Both the position numbers and the translations under genes were made by a program. 64,000 nucleotides of DNA from contig NZ_CP030073.1 of NCBI RefSeq assembly GCF_003261055.1, positions 5,704,001-5,768,000 of the forward strand, written 5' to 3'. The stretch is from Streptomyces cadmiisoli. Lineage in GTDB: Bacteria; Actinomycetota; Actinomycetes; Streptomycetales; Streptomycetaceae. Positions 35,256 to 44,353 of the stretch are shown here, in pieces (within the stretch, counting starts at the first letter, position 1; each line of letters begins with the position of its first letter). The notes beneath the pieces are model-generated. The model worked only from the letters and a program-made list of their open reading frames with translations, was not told the origin of the DNA and ran no database searches.

Positions 35256-37988
35256 TCATCGGCCGTCGCCCGCCCGCAGTTCGGTGACCGACCCCCGCCG
35301 TCCGGACCACCATGCCTGCGCCGCCGCGACCCCGACGGTCAGCAGCAGGACGGACACCGCCGGCACGGCCAGGGAGACGGGGTCCGTGCGCAGTTCGGCG
35401 GTGACGGGCCGGGACGCGGCGATGGCCGTGAGGTCGACGCCGGGGGAGAGCAGGCGGATGGTGGCCCAGGCGGTCAGGGTGCCGCCGGCGGCGGCCAGGG
35501 CGGACTGCGGGAGCGACTCCAGCACCAGGAGTCGGCGGCCCTGGGCGCGGGTCAGTCCCATGGTGCGCAGCCGGGCGAGCAGGGCGGTGCGTTCGGGTGC
35601 GGCACGCAGCAGGGACAGGAGCAGGGCCAGGACGGCGTAACCGGCACCGGCGGCCACCGCGGCGACGTAGAGGCGTTCGGCGCCGGTCTGCATCGGGGAG
35701 TCCACGAACCGGGCCCGTTCCTCCGCCCGGAGCCGCACGTCCGCCGCCTCGCCCGCCGCCCGGCGCAGCGCCTTGCCGTCCAGGTGCCCGCCGGTCACCA
35801 GCAGCGCGGACGGCCGGGCCGCCTCGGCGCTCAGTCCGGCGCGGTCCACGACCAGGAACTCGGTGCCGGACACGGCCGGGGTCAGGTCCCGGACCAGGGT
35901 GATGCGGACGGTGATCGTGCTGCTGTCCTCCAGACGCACCGGGAACGGCCGGGTGCCGTAGGTCTCGGCGACGGTGGGGGAGGCCAGCGCGGGCAGGGGG
36001 GACTTCGCGGTCCCGCGGCGGGTCAACTCGTCCGCGGTGAACGTGCCGAGGCCGGTCCACCGGGCGAGCGCCGCGTAGTCGCCGGGGTCGACGCCCACCA
36101 GCGGGACGGTCGGGGGCCCGTCGTGGGGTTTCGCCTGGTACGCGATGCTCGCCTCGGCGAGCGCGCTCACACCGGGTTCGCGGCGGATCCGCTCGGGCAG
36201 GGCGGACGGCAGCGGTCCCATGGTCTCCACGCGGGCGTCCGCACCGAGGGCGAGGAGCGCCGCGTGGTCGCGGGCCTCGCGCACTCCCGCCAGCACGGAA
36301 CCGCCGAAGGCGGCCGTGGTGAGCGCGGTGGACAGGGCCAGCAGGGGCAGGACCGCGGAGACGGACGTCCGGGCGGCGCGGGCCAGCGACAGCGGGCCCA
36401 CCGCGCCGCGCAGCCGGGCGGCCGGCCGGGCGAGCCCGCGCAGCGGGAGCGGGTAGAGCCGGATCAGCACCAGGGCCGCGATCACCGCCACCAGCACCGG
36501 TGCCGCCGACACCAGCTGATCACCGGTCGTGCCCCGTCTGCGCAGCGTCTCGACCGCGCCCGCCGCCAGTACCACCAGGGTGAGTTCCGCGACCGTGCGC
36601 CGCCGGGACGGACGGACCGAGGCGGCGTCCTCGCGGTCGCCGTGGACGCGGACCAGCCGGTGCCCTCCCGCGGCCCGCAGCGGGAGGGCCAGACAGGCGA
36701 CGCCGGTCACCGCGAGGGCGGCGGCGAGCGCGGGGGCGAGGCGGCCCTCGGGGACGAGCAGCAGCGCGGCGGCGACGCCGGCGGCGGCCGCGGGCACGGA
36801 CAGCACCGAGGTCTCGCCGAGCAGCCGGGCCACGAGTCCGGGTACGGAGGCGCCGCGGGCGCGCAGCAGGGCGAGTTCGCCGCGCCGGCGGTCGGCGGCC
36901 AGGCCGCCCGCCATCACCAGGACGACCACGGCGACCGTGCCGGTGCCGAACGCGGCCACCGCGACGAGCGGGCCGATGCCGGCGCGCTGCTCCTCGTAGG
37001 AGGTGAGCACGTCGTCGAGGTAGGTCGTCGCCTCGGTGCGCTGGTCGGTGAAGGTGCGTACGTCGCGCAGCCCCGGTCCCGTTTCCAGGGAGGCCACCGA
37101 GGACTTCAGCGCGGCCAGGTCGTGGCCGCGCAGGGTGTCGAGGGCGGGGGCCACCTGCCAGTAGGTCGCGGGGGCTCCGGTGGTGCCCAGCAGCGCGGGG
37201 GCCGCTTCGGGGGCGAGCAGCAGGGCGCCGAGCCAGTACCGGCTGCCGTCGGGGTCGCCCGGCACCCGGACCAGGGTGGGGGTGCGCAGCAGCGGCTCGG
37301 CCGACCAGTAGGCGCCCCCGGGTTCGCGGGGAGTGACGATGCCGGTGATCCGTACGGCGAGCGGGGGCCGTCCCACACCCGGCACGTGCACCACGGAATC
37401 GACCTTGATCCGCAGGTTTTTGGCCGTCTCCGCGGTGACGGCCGCCTCCACCTCGGCGGTGTTCGTGGTCACCGGCGGCGAGGACCCGCGCGGCAGGCGC
37501 CCGGCGCGCAGCCGGGAATGGTCGGCGATCCCGTGCTGGGCGACCAGCGCCACCCGCGCGGGCAGTCCGCTCGGCCGGGCCAGCCAGCGTTCGGGGACCT
37601 CCTGGTTGACGGTGGTGCGCACGCCGTACGACGACTGGTCGCGGTCGGCGACCAGGGGGGCGCGGACGGCGTCCAGGACGTGGGTGTACTGCTCGGCGAG
37701 GGTGTCGGGGCGCACGGTCCGCTCCCGCTGGCCCCGGGGCAGGCCGAGACCCGGCAGCGGGGTGTAGAGCTGGACGGTGGTGCGGTCGGGTCGGGCCCGT
37801 TCGACGGCCTCGCGCAGACCGGCGTCCGCGTACCGGTCGAGCGCGCGCGGGAACGCGGCGGCCAGGCAGGCGGTGGCCGCCACCAGCAGCGCCAGCGCCC
37901 AGGTGGCACCGGGCGCGGCACGCAGCCGGGTGCGGATCCAGGGCGCGGCGATGCGGCCGGGCGGTGCCGTGCGGGTCTGCCGCGGCAT
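35256..37988 (-). CDS. FtsX-like ABC transporter permease (large)
   Basis: A 910-residue FtsX/MacB-type permease. An N-terminal transmembrane helix (about 26-46) is followed by a large extracytoplasmic domain (about 50-420) and a cluster of helices in the middle. A second extracytoplasmic part and a final helix group (about 800-890) follow. This double permease layout is usual in actinobacteria. The start at 37988 is only two bases after the stop of the preceding permease gene. Together with that protein and the ATPase it would extrude or extract a substrate at the outer face of the membrane. Confidence 0.88.
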   Translation of the reverse strand: MPRQTRTAPPGRIAAPWIRTRLRAAPGATWALALLVAATACLAAAFPRALDRYADAGLREAVERARPDRTTVQLYTPLPGLGLPRGQRERTVRPDTLAEQYTHVLDAVRAPLVADRDQSSYGVRTTVNQEVPERWLARPSGLPARVALVAQHGIADHSRLRAGRLPRGSSPPVTTNTAEVEAAVTAETAKNLRIKVDSVVHVPGVGRPPLAVRITGIVTPREPGGAYWSAEPLLRTPTLVRVPGDPDGSRYWLGALLLAPEAAPALLGTTGAPATYWQVAPALDTLRGHDLAALKSSVASLETGPGLRDVRTFTDQRTEATTYLDDVLTSYEEQRAGIGPLVAVAAFGTGTVAVVVLVMAGGLAADRRRGELALLRARGASVPGLVARLLGETSVLSVPAAAAGVAAALLLVPEGRLAPALAAALAVTGVACLALPLRAAGGHRLVRVHGDREDAASVRPSRRRTVAELTLVVLAAGAVETLRRRGTTGDQLVSAAPVLVAVIAALVLIRLYPLPLRGLARPAARLRGAVGPLSLARAARTSVSAVLPLLALSTALTTAAFGGSVLAGVREARDHAALLALGADARVETMGPLPSALPERIRREPGVSALAEASIAYQAKPHDGPPTVPLVGVDPGDYAALARWTGLGTFTADELTRRGTAKSPLPALASPTVAETYGTRPFPVRLEDSSTITVRITLVRDLTPAVSGTEFLVVDRAGLSAEAARPSALLVTGGHLDGKALRRAAGEAADVRLRAEERARFVDSPMQTGAERLYVAAVAAGAGYAVLALLLSLLRAAPERTALLARLRTMGLTRAQGRRLLVLESLPQSALAAAGGTLTAWATIRLLSPGVDLTAIAASRPVTAELRTDPVSLAVPAVSVLLLTVGVAAAQAWWSGRRGSVTELRAGDGR

Positions 37989-37990
37989 GT

Positions 37991-40900
37991 CTACTCTCCC
38001 CCTGTTTCGCGCAGCGCCCGCGCCGGGTCGGTGCGGCGCAGCGCGAGTGCCGCCGTGACCAGGAGCGGGACCAGGGCGACGGCCGTCAGCAGCACGGCCA
38101 CCCGTGGCACCGGCAGCTCGACCAGCACCTCGGGCATCGGACGGGTGGCCTGCGAGGTCAGCACGATCAACGGGACCACCGCGCGGGTCAGTACGGCTCC
38201 CAGCGCGGCGCCCACCAGCAGCGCGAGCCCCACCAGGACGGCCAGTTCGGCGGCGACCGTGCGGGCGATCCGGCGGCGCGGGGCGCCCAGGGCGCGCAGC
38301 ACGGCGAACTCGGCGTCCCGCGCCCGCAGCGACCCGGCCGCGCTCACCGCGAACCCGACCGCGGCCAGCGCCGCCGCCACCGCGGCCGCGGCGGTGAACG
38401 CGGCCTCCGGGCCGGCGCCGAACGGATCGTCGCGCAGTTCCCCGGCGATCTCGTCGCGCACCAGCACCTGCGCCGGATCCAGTTCGGGGCGGGCCCGCAG
38501 TGCGGCGGCCACCTCCGCGGCCCGGCCCGGTGCGGTGCCCAGCCACCACTCGGTGGGCGGGACGCCGGCGCCGTACCGGTCCTGCAACACCCGGTTCACG
38601 GACCGCAGATCGAGGAGGAGCGCGCCGCCGTCGCTGTCGTCGGGTGTGGTCGGCAGGGCGCGCACGGTACCGGTGATCCGCACCGGCAGGGTCCGGCCGT
38701 CGAACGGGACGTCCACGCGCTGCCCGGGGCGTGCGCCCGCCGATTCCAGGAAACGGTCGGTCGCCAGGGCCGTGATCTTCGCCGGTGCGGGCTGGACGAC
38801 GTGCAACCGGTAGGTCACCGCGGAGGCGAACCAGGGCATGTCGCCCGGGACGTAGCCGGTGCGGTACGTGAAGGTGAGCGGCTCGGCGGAGGCCCGGACG
38901 GGGCGGCTGGGGAGGATGTCGTCGGCGGGCGACCCCGCGATGATGTCGCTCTCGGCCACGGCCCGCCAGGCCGTGGGCAGCGGCAGCCGGGTGACACCGG
39001 CGCCGGCGGCGGTGGCGGTCAGTGAGCGGAGGGTCAGCCGGTGGTCCTGGCCGCGGCCGGTCGGCTGAGTCAGATTCAGGTGCAGGCCGGTCAGGACGGT
39101 CGGGCCGAGCGGGGCGCCGAGGTCGGCGGTCAGGGTGTGCCGGCGGCCGTCGGCGGGGAGTTCACCGGCCGGGATCCGGTGGGACGTGCCGTAACGGTCC
39201 TCCAGGACGAGCGTCACGTCCGGTGTCGCACCGGGCGCGCCGGCGCGCAGCGTGGCGGTCAGGTGCAGCCGGGCGGTGCGCGCGGGCACCCGGGTGCCCG
39301 CCGTCGCCTCCTCGGGACCCAGGGCGGTCAGCAGCGGCCGCACCGGTTCGGCCGTCAGGTCCGGGCGCATCAGCACGGTGTCCGCCGCGCGCGCCGTGTC
39401 CAGCGCGAGGACGGTAGCCGTCCGGTCGCCGGACAGCGGCATGGCCGTACGGACGGCGGGTGCGGCCCGCTCGACGTCCGGGACGGCCGCGTACCGGTCG
39501 GTGAGGCCGAGGCCGTTCTCCCCGGCGGCGAGCACCCGCACGGGCGCCCCCGCGCGGAAGTCGGCCTGGTCGTCCTGCGAGCGGTTCCAGGAGGCGCCCT
39601 GACCGATCGTCAGCATGCCCAGCGCGACGGCCAGCACGAGCAGCAGCACCGGGCCCGCCCCGCGCATCGGGCGGCGGCTGAGCTGCCAGCCCGCGAGCGC
39701 GGCGGTCAGCCCGCGTCCGCCGGCCGCCCGGCGTTCGGCGAGCCGCGCCACCGGCGGCAGCAGTCGCAGCGTCAGCACCGTCCCGGCGAGCAGTGCGAGG
39801 GCGGGCGCCGCCACCAGCAGCGGGTCGATGCCGAGGGTGCCGGTGCGGTCGTCGCTGACGGCGCCCGAGGTGTGCCGGTCCAGCTGCCAGTACGCGACCG
39901 CCGCCACGACCAGCAGGCCCACGTCGGCGCCCGCGCGCAGCGGGGCGGGCACGGCGGCGCGCGGGCGGACGGCGCCGGCGCCCGAACCTGAGCCGGGCAG
40001 GAGGCGGAGGCGCTCGGCCGCGGACCGGGCGGCGGAGCGTGAGCTTCCGGCGGCGATCCGGGCCGCCGAGCGCGCGCCCTTGCCGCCGCCCCCGCCGCCG
40101 ACCCGTGCGGCCCCGGACTCCGCCGCCGACAGCGCGGGCGCCGTCACCGCCAGCGCGCATCCCAGCGCCACGGCCACCGCCACCAGCCACACCTCGGGGC
40201 GGCCCCCGGCGGACACCTCCAGGCGCAGGCCGATCCGGGCCAGCGGCCCCTGCCCGGCCAGGAGCCGGGTCAGCGGCGCGGCCAGCAGCGGCGCACAGAC
40301 CACGGCGGGCGCGGCGAGCAGCAGCGCCTCCAGGGCGGCGTGGCCGGCGATCCGCCCGCCGGAGGCGCCGCGCGCCCGCAGCAGACGGGTCTCGCCCGCG
40401 CGTTCCGCGCTCAGCAGGCGGGCCACCAGCAGCAGCGCGCAGCCCGCGAGCAGCACCAGTTGCAGGGTGATGATCAGCAGGGTGGAGCGGGAGACGAGCA
40501 GCGAGCGGTCGAGCCGGTCGAGGACGGCGGGCAACTGGGTGGTCGTGGCGGTCGAGCCGCTGAGCGCGGGCTGTGCGCGCAGGGCCGCGCTGCCGGCTGC
40601 GGCCGCCTCGCGCAGCGCGTCGGTCCGGTCGGTGGACATGGCGGAGAAGTCGGCCGAGGCGAGCCAGCCGGACTGGCCGGCGCTGACCTTCCCGCCGGTC
40701 AGGGTCTCGGGAGCGGCGAGCAGCGGACCGTAGGTGGTGAAGCCGCCCTCGGTGATGCCGCGGCCGTCGAGGTCGTCGAGCTGCCAGTACGGCGCGCCGG
40801 TGTCCGCGGGACGGTAGACGCCGGTGATCACGACGCGGGCGTCCGGGCCGCCGAGGCGGTCGACGAGGGTGAGGCGGTCCCCGGGGGCCAGGCCGAGACT

Positions 40901-41386
40901 CCGGGCGACGGTGGCGGGTACGGCCGCCTCCACGGTGCCGGCGGTGGCGCGCGGCGCCCGGCCCTCGGTGATCCGCACCTGGCCGCTCTCCAGCGCGGCG
41001 AGGTAGGTCAGGTCCGGGTCCGCGTCCGGCGCCGACCGCTCGTCCTCGGGCCGCAGCGCGCCCGGCAGGGCGTACGGCCCCGACCGCAGATAGGTCCGTA
41101 CGGTCACCGGCAGCCCGTCGAAGACCTTCCGGGCCCCGTCCCGTACGACCGAGTCGGCCTTCGCGCGGCCGTCGGCGGGGACGTCGGCCTTGACGATCAG
41201 CGCGGTGTCGGCGGCGTTGCGGGTGTCCTGGAGGGAGTGGCGCAGCGCCGCGTCACCGATCGCGCCCGAGTACGCGGTGAGCGTGGTGAGGACGGCGGTG
41301 GTGAGCAGGACCGTCAGCAGGGCCGCCGTGAGGAGCAGGCGGTGTGCCCGCGCACGCAGTACGACGAATCCCGCGACCCCCGCCAT
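37991..41386 (-). CDS. FtsX-like ABC transporter permease (very large)
   Basis: An 1131-residue permease, the first gene of the operon. A hydrophobic helix near the N-terminus (about 20-40) precedes a large external domain. The middle has a helix cluster (about 310-450), a Gly/Ser/Arg-rich linker with GGGGGGKGARSAAR (about 435-450), further helices, a second external domain, and three C-terminal helices. The start is put at the ATG giving MAGVAGFVVLRARAHRLLLT, because the longer frame adds only 19 non-conserved residues. Confidence 0.87.
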   Translation of the reverse strand: MAGVAGFVVLRARAHRLLLTAALLTVLLTTAVLTTLTAYSGAIGDAALRHSLQDTRNAADTALIVKADVPADGRAKADSVVRDGARKVFDGLPVTVRTYLRSGPYALPGALRPEDERSAPDADPDLTYLAALESGQVRITEGRAPRATAGTVEAAVPATVARSLGLAPGDRLTLVDRLGGPDARVVITGVYRPADTGAPYWQLDDLDGRGITEGGFTTYGPLLAAPETLTGGKVSAGQSGWLASADFSAMSTDRTDALREAAAAGSAALRAQPALSGSTATTTQLPAVLDRLDRSLLVSRSTLLIITLQLVLLAGCALLLVARLLSAERAGETRLLRARGASGGRIAGHAALEALLLAAPAVVCAPLLAAPLTRLLAGQGPLARIGLRLEVSAGGRPEVWLVAVAVALGCALAVTAPALSAAESGAARVGGGGGGKGARSAARIAAGSSRSAARSAAERLRLLPGSGSGAGAVRPRAAVPAPLRAGADVGLLVVAAVAYWQLDRHTSGAVSDDRTGTLGIDPLLVAAPALALLAGTVLTLRLLPPVARLAERRAAGGRGLTAALAGWQLSRRPMRGAGPVLLLVLAVALGMLTIGQGASWNRSQDDQADFRAGAPVRVLAAGENGLGLTDRYAAVPDVERAAPAVRTAMPLSGDRTATVLALDTARAADTVLMRPDLTAEPVRPLLTALGPEEATAGTRVPARTARLHLTATLRAGAPGATPDVTLVLEDRYGTSHRIPAGELPADGRRHTLTADLGAPLGPTVLTGLHLNLTQPTGRGQDHRLTLRSLTATAAGAGVTRLPLPTAWRAVAESDIIAGSPADDILPSRPVRASAEPLTFTYRTGYVPGDMPWFASAVTYRLHVVQPAPAKITALATDRFLESAGARPGQRVDVPFDGRTLPVRITGTVRALPTTPDDSDGGALLLDLRSVNRVLQDRYGAGVPPTEWWLGTAPGRAAEVAAALRARPELDPAQVLVRDEIAGELRDDPFGAGPEAAFTAAAAVAAALAAVGFAVSAAGSLRARDAEFAVLRALGAPRRRIARTVAAELAVLVGLALLVGAALGAVLTRAVVPLIVLTSQATRPMPEVLVELPVPRVAVLLTAVALVPLLVTAALALRRTDPARALRETGGE

Positions 41387-41533
41387 CCGGCCCCCCGACC
41401 GTTGTCCAGACCTCTTGGCGATGTTGGCAGAGGCGACGCCCACGGGTAAGCGCTTGTGGATCGAGCTTGACCGGATTGTGACCGGAAATCGGTGTCAGGC
41501 GACCGGAATGTGAGACTCGGCGGTCGCCGCGGG

Positions 41534-41947
41534 TCAGCCCGCGGTGTTCACCATCGAGGCCGCCGCGTACGTCAGGTAGTTCCACAGCGTCCGGTCGTGC
41601 TCCTCGGACAGCTCCAGCTCGTCGACGGCCACCCGCATGTGCTTCAGCCACGCGTCGTGCGCGGCACGGTCCACCGCGAACGGGGCGTGCCGCATCCGCA
41701 GCCGCGGGTGGCCGCGGTTCTCGCCGTAGGTGGAGGGACCGCCCCAGTACTGGATCAGGAACAGCCGGAAGCGCTCCTCGGCGGGGCCCAGGTCCTCCTC
41801 GGGGTACATCTCCCGCAGCAGCGGGTCCTCCGCGACCCCCTGGTAGAAACGGTGGACCAGGCGGCGGAAGGTCTCCTCCCCGCCGACCTGCTCGTAGAAG
41901 GTCTGCTCCTGAAGCGTGCCGCGCCGAATCTCATTCACACCGTCCAT
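41534..41947 (-). CDS. Truncated haemoglobin (group II, trHbO-like)
   Basis: A 137-residue haem protein with the two-over-two globin fold. Tyr35 (RFYQ) is the expected B10 distal tyrosine, His87 (MRHAPF) the proximal haem ligand, and Trp100 (AAHDAW) the group II G8 tryptophan. The sequence IQYWGGPSTYGENRGHPRLR is typical of this group. Such globins bind oxygen or NO and protect respiration. It is divergent from the methyltransferase gene and stands alone on the minus strand. Confidence 0.93.
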   Translation of the reverse strand: MDGVNEIRRGTLQEQTFYEQVGGEETFRRLVHRFYQGVAEDPLLREMYPEEDLGPAEERFRLFLIQYWGGPSTYGENRGHPRLRMRHAPFAVDRAAHDAWLKHMRVAVDELELSEEHDRTLWNYLTYAAASMVNTAG

Positions 41948-42065
41948 GCTCTCAGACGGGGCGACCGAGGACTCGAGACTTAGGACCGCTCCGATCGGGC
42001 CACCGCCGCGCCGCGTCGCGGCCGGGGCGCTCGCCTCCCGCTGTGAAGCGCAGCACAGTGGACCC

Positions 42066-43049
42066 ATGGGCGGGCACGCGCTGGGCAAGGACCTGGAAGC
42101 CGTCGCCGCCGAGGCACGGGCGGCGCTGGCGCGCGAGATCGACGCGAGCGGCGCCTGGGCCGAGGACCCGGTGTGGCGGGAGGCGTTCGAGACGGTGCCG
42201 CGCCATGTGTTCGTCCCCTACTACTACGTCGGGATCGTCGGCGGCCACGAACGCCTCTGGGGCGAGAGCGCCGACGCGGGCGCCCGCGAGCGCTGGCTGC
42301 GCGGCGCCTACGCCGACACCCCGCTGGCCACCCGGCTGCGCGACGGGGAACTGGTGTCCTCCAGCAGCCAGCCGTCGCTGATGGCGCTGATGCTGACCGA
42401 GCTGCGGGTGGCGGACGGGCACCGGGTCCTGGAGATCGGCACCGGCACCGGCTACAACGCGGCGCTGCTCGCCCACCGCCTCGGTGACGACTCCCTGGTC
42501 ACCTCCGTCGACCTGGACCCCGAGATCACCGAGTCCGCCCGCCGGCATCTGTCCGCCGCCGGCCACCGCCCGGTCGTGGTCACCGGCGACGGCGCCCGCG
42601 GCGTACCCGCGCGGGCCCCCTTCGAGCGGATCATCGCCACCTGCGGTCTGCCGTCGATCCCGCCCGCCTGGCTGGTCCAGTGCCGACCCGAGGGCCGGAT
42701 CCTGAGCCCGCTGGCGACCGGACTGGTCGTGCTGACGGTGCGCGACGCCACTCACGCCGAGGGGCGCTTCCTGCACACGCCGGCCTACTTCGTGCCGCTG
42801 CGCGGCGGTGCCCGGCACCGGCCCGAGCGGGCGTCCCTGGGCGCGGTGCCGCGCCGGGGCCGCGAGCACGAACTGTTCCGGTTCCTGCTCGCGCTGACCG
42901 GGGGCACCCTCGATCCGCTGGAGGCGTACGCGCTGTGGGAGGGCGAGGGGCGCCCGCAGCGCGAGCGGTACGGCGTCACCGTGGCCGACGGGCGCGGCTG
43001 GGCGTGGCTGGACGAGCCGGAGGGGCCGTACCTGTGGCCCCTCCCGTGA
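42066..43049 (+). CDS. PCMT-like SAM-dependent methyltransferase
   Basis: A 327-residue methyltransferase of the protein-L-isoaspartate O-methyltransferase family. VLEIGTGTGYNAALLA (from about residue 121) binds SAM, SVDLDPEITESARRHL is motif II, and an SSSQPSLMALML segment upstream matches the family's conserved S-x-P patch. It is longer than true PCMT (about 210 residues) with an extra C-terminal domain (about 225-327). A methyltransferase acting on another protein or on a peptide is therefore possible. Its start lies 118 bases from the globin start, divergently. Confidence 0.85.
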   Translation: MGGHALGKDLEAVAAEARAALAREIDASGAWAEDPVWREAFETVPRHVFVPYYYVGIVGGHERLWGESADAGARERWLRGAYADTPLATRLRDGELVSSSSQPSLMALMLTELRVADGHRVLEIGTGTGYNAALLAHRLGDDSLVTSVDLDPEITESARRHLSAAGHRPVVVTGDGARGVPARAPFERIIATCGLPSIPPAWLVQCRPEGRILSPLATGLVVLTVRDATHAEGRFLHTPAYFVPLRGGARHRPERASLGAVPRRGREHELFRFLLALTGGTLDPLEAYALWEGEGRPQRERYGVTVADGRGWAWLDEPEGPYLWPLP

Positions 43050-43058
43050 TCCGCCGGT

Positions 43059-44249
43059 TCAGCCCCGGCGGATGGTGATCGTCGTCCAGGCGCCGACGTG
43101 CACCCGGTCGCCGTCCTGGAGCGGCACCGGCACGAACGGCTGGATCGGGTCCTCGGAGCCGTTGACCGTGGTGCCGTTGGTGGAGTTCTGGTCGACGACC
43201 GCCCAGCTGCCGTCCGGCTGCTGCACCAGCACCGCGTGCTGGTGCGAGACACCCGGGTCCTCCGGCGGCACCGCGAGATCGATGTCGGGGGTGTCACCGG
43301 TGGAGTGCCGGCGACGGCCGATCGTGATCTGGTTGCCGGAGAGCGTGCGCTGCTGCTCGGGGGAGTACGCGGGCAGGTTCAGGCCCGCGGCCTCGGGACC
43401 GGAGCGGTGCATCATCGCCATGAAGTAATCGCGGTCCGGGCCGATGGTCGCCGTCCAGGTCGAGGGACGCTGCGGCGCACCGGGACGGGGCGGCTGGGCG
43501 CCGCCGGGCTGCGGGTAGCCGTAACCACCACCGGGGCCACCCTGGCCGCCGGGGCCGGAGGTGGGCGGGGAGATCACCCAGTCGTCGTCACCGCCGCCGA
43601 AGGGACGGCCGCCGGGCTGCTGGCGGTTGGTCTCCTGCGGGAACCCGGGCGGTGCGGGCGGACCCGGCTGGAAAGCCTGCGGGGCACCGGGGTGCGTACC
43701 CGGGCCTCCCGGGGCGCCGGGACCGGGCGGCGGCGGAACCGGACGCGACGGGTCGCCGCCGTATCCGGGAGGGCCGGGCGGGCCCGGCCGCTCACCGCCG
43801 TACGGAGCGCCCGGATCGCCGCCGAACGGCGGGATCGGCTCGGCCGGCCGGTTCATCTGCGAGGGCCGTGAGCCCTGGTACTCGTACGGCTCGCCGCCGC
43901 CGTAGGACGGGCCCGGCGGACGCTGGAAGCGAGGGTCCCCGCCGCCGGCCGACGGGCGCGGGGCGGCCGGGGTGTACGACGTCGCGGTGTTCGTCAGGAA
44001 GTTCCACCGGCACTCCTCGCAGAACGGCGCACCGCCCTCACGGGGCGTACGGCACTGCGGGCAGAGCTCGGGGGCCGCATGCGGACGTCCGCCGGGCGGC
44101 CCGGCGTTCGGGCCGGGCGGAAAGCCGTATCCGCCGCCCGCCGGGGGCGGCGGCGGAGGGGGTGGTGGCACGGCTCCGGCCATGCGGTGACCGCAGACCT
44201 CGCACCAGTCGTCGGAACCCGACTGGTGTCCGTTCGGGCAGGTCGGCAT
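43059..44249 (-). CDS. FHA-domain protein with two zinc-ribbons
   Basis: A 396-residue protein. An N-terminal zinc-ribbon (CPNGHQ...CEVCGHRM, about 4-20) is followed by a Pro-rich stretch and a second ribbon (CPQCRTPREG...CEECRW, about 64-82). A Pro/Gly/Tyr-rich disordered linker occupies about 95-290. A C-terminal FHA domain (about 310-396) has TIGRRR, GVSHQHAVLV and VVDQNSTNGTTVNG, the phosphothreonine-binding motifs. FHA partners of PknG-type kinases (GarA, OdhI) regulate 2-oxoglutarate dehydrogenase. This one is larger and belongs to the cluster downstream of the kinase, so it is probably a phosphorylation-dependent adaptor. Confidence 0.88.
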   Translation of the reverse strand: MPTCPNGHQSGSDDWCEVCGHRMAGAVPPPPPPPPPAGGGYGFPPGPNAGPPGGRPHAAPELCPQCRTPREGGAPFCEECRWNFLTNTATSYTPAAPRPSAGGGDPRFQRPPGPSYGGGEPYEYQGSRPSQMNRPAEPIPPFGGDPGAPYGGERPGPPGPPGYGGDPSRPVPPPPGPGAPGGPGTHPGAPQAFQPGPPAPPGFPQETNRQQPGGRPFGGGDDDWVISPPTSGPGGQGGPGGGYGYPQPGGAQPPRPGAPQRPSTWTATIGPDRDYFMAMMHRSGPEAAGLNLPAYSPEQQRTLSGNQITIGRRRHSTGDTPDIDLAVPPEDPGVSHQHAVLVQQPDGSWAVVDQNSTNGTTVNGSEDPIQPFVPVPLQDGDRVHVGAWTTITIRRG

Positions 44250-44353
44250 GTCGGCGCTTCCCCCTCTCCTTCCCGGCCGGTCGGGCCGGATTTCTCCCAC
44301 CCCGAGGGGCCGGGCTCGCTGCGTGGCGCGGTCTCCGGCGGAGACCCCGTGGA

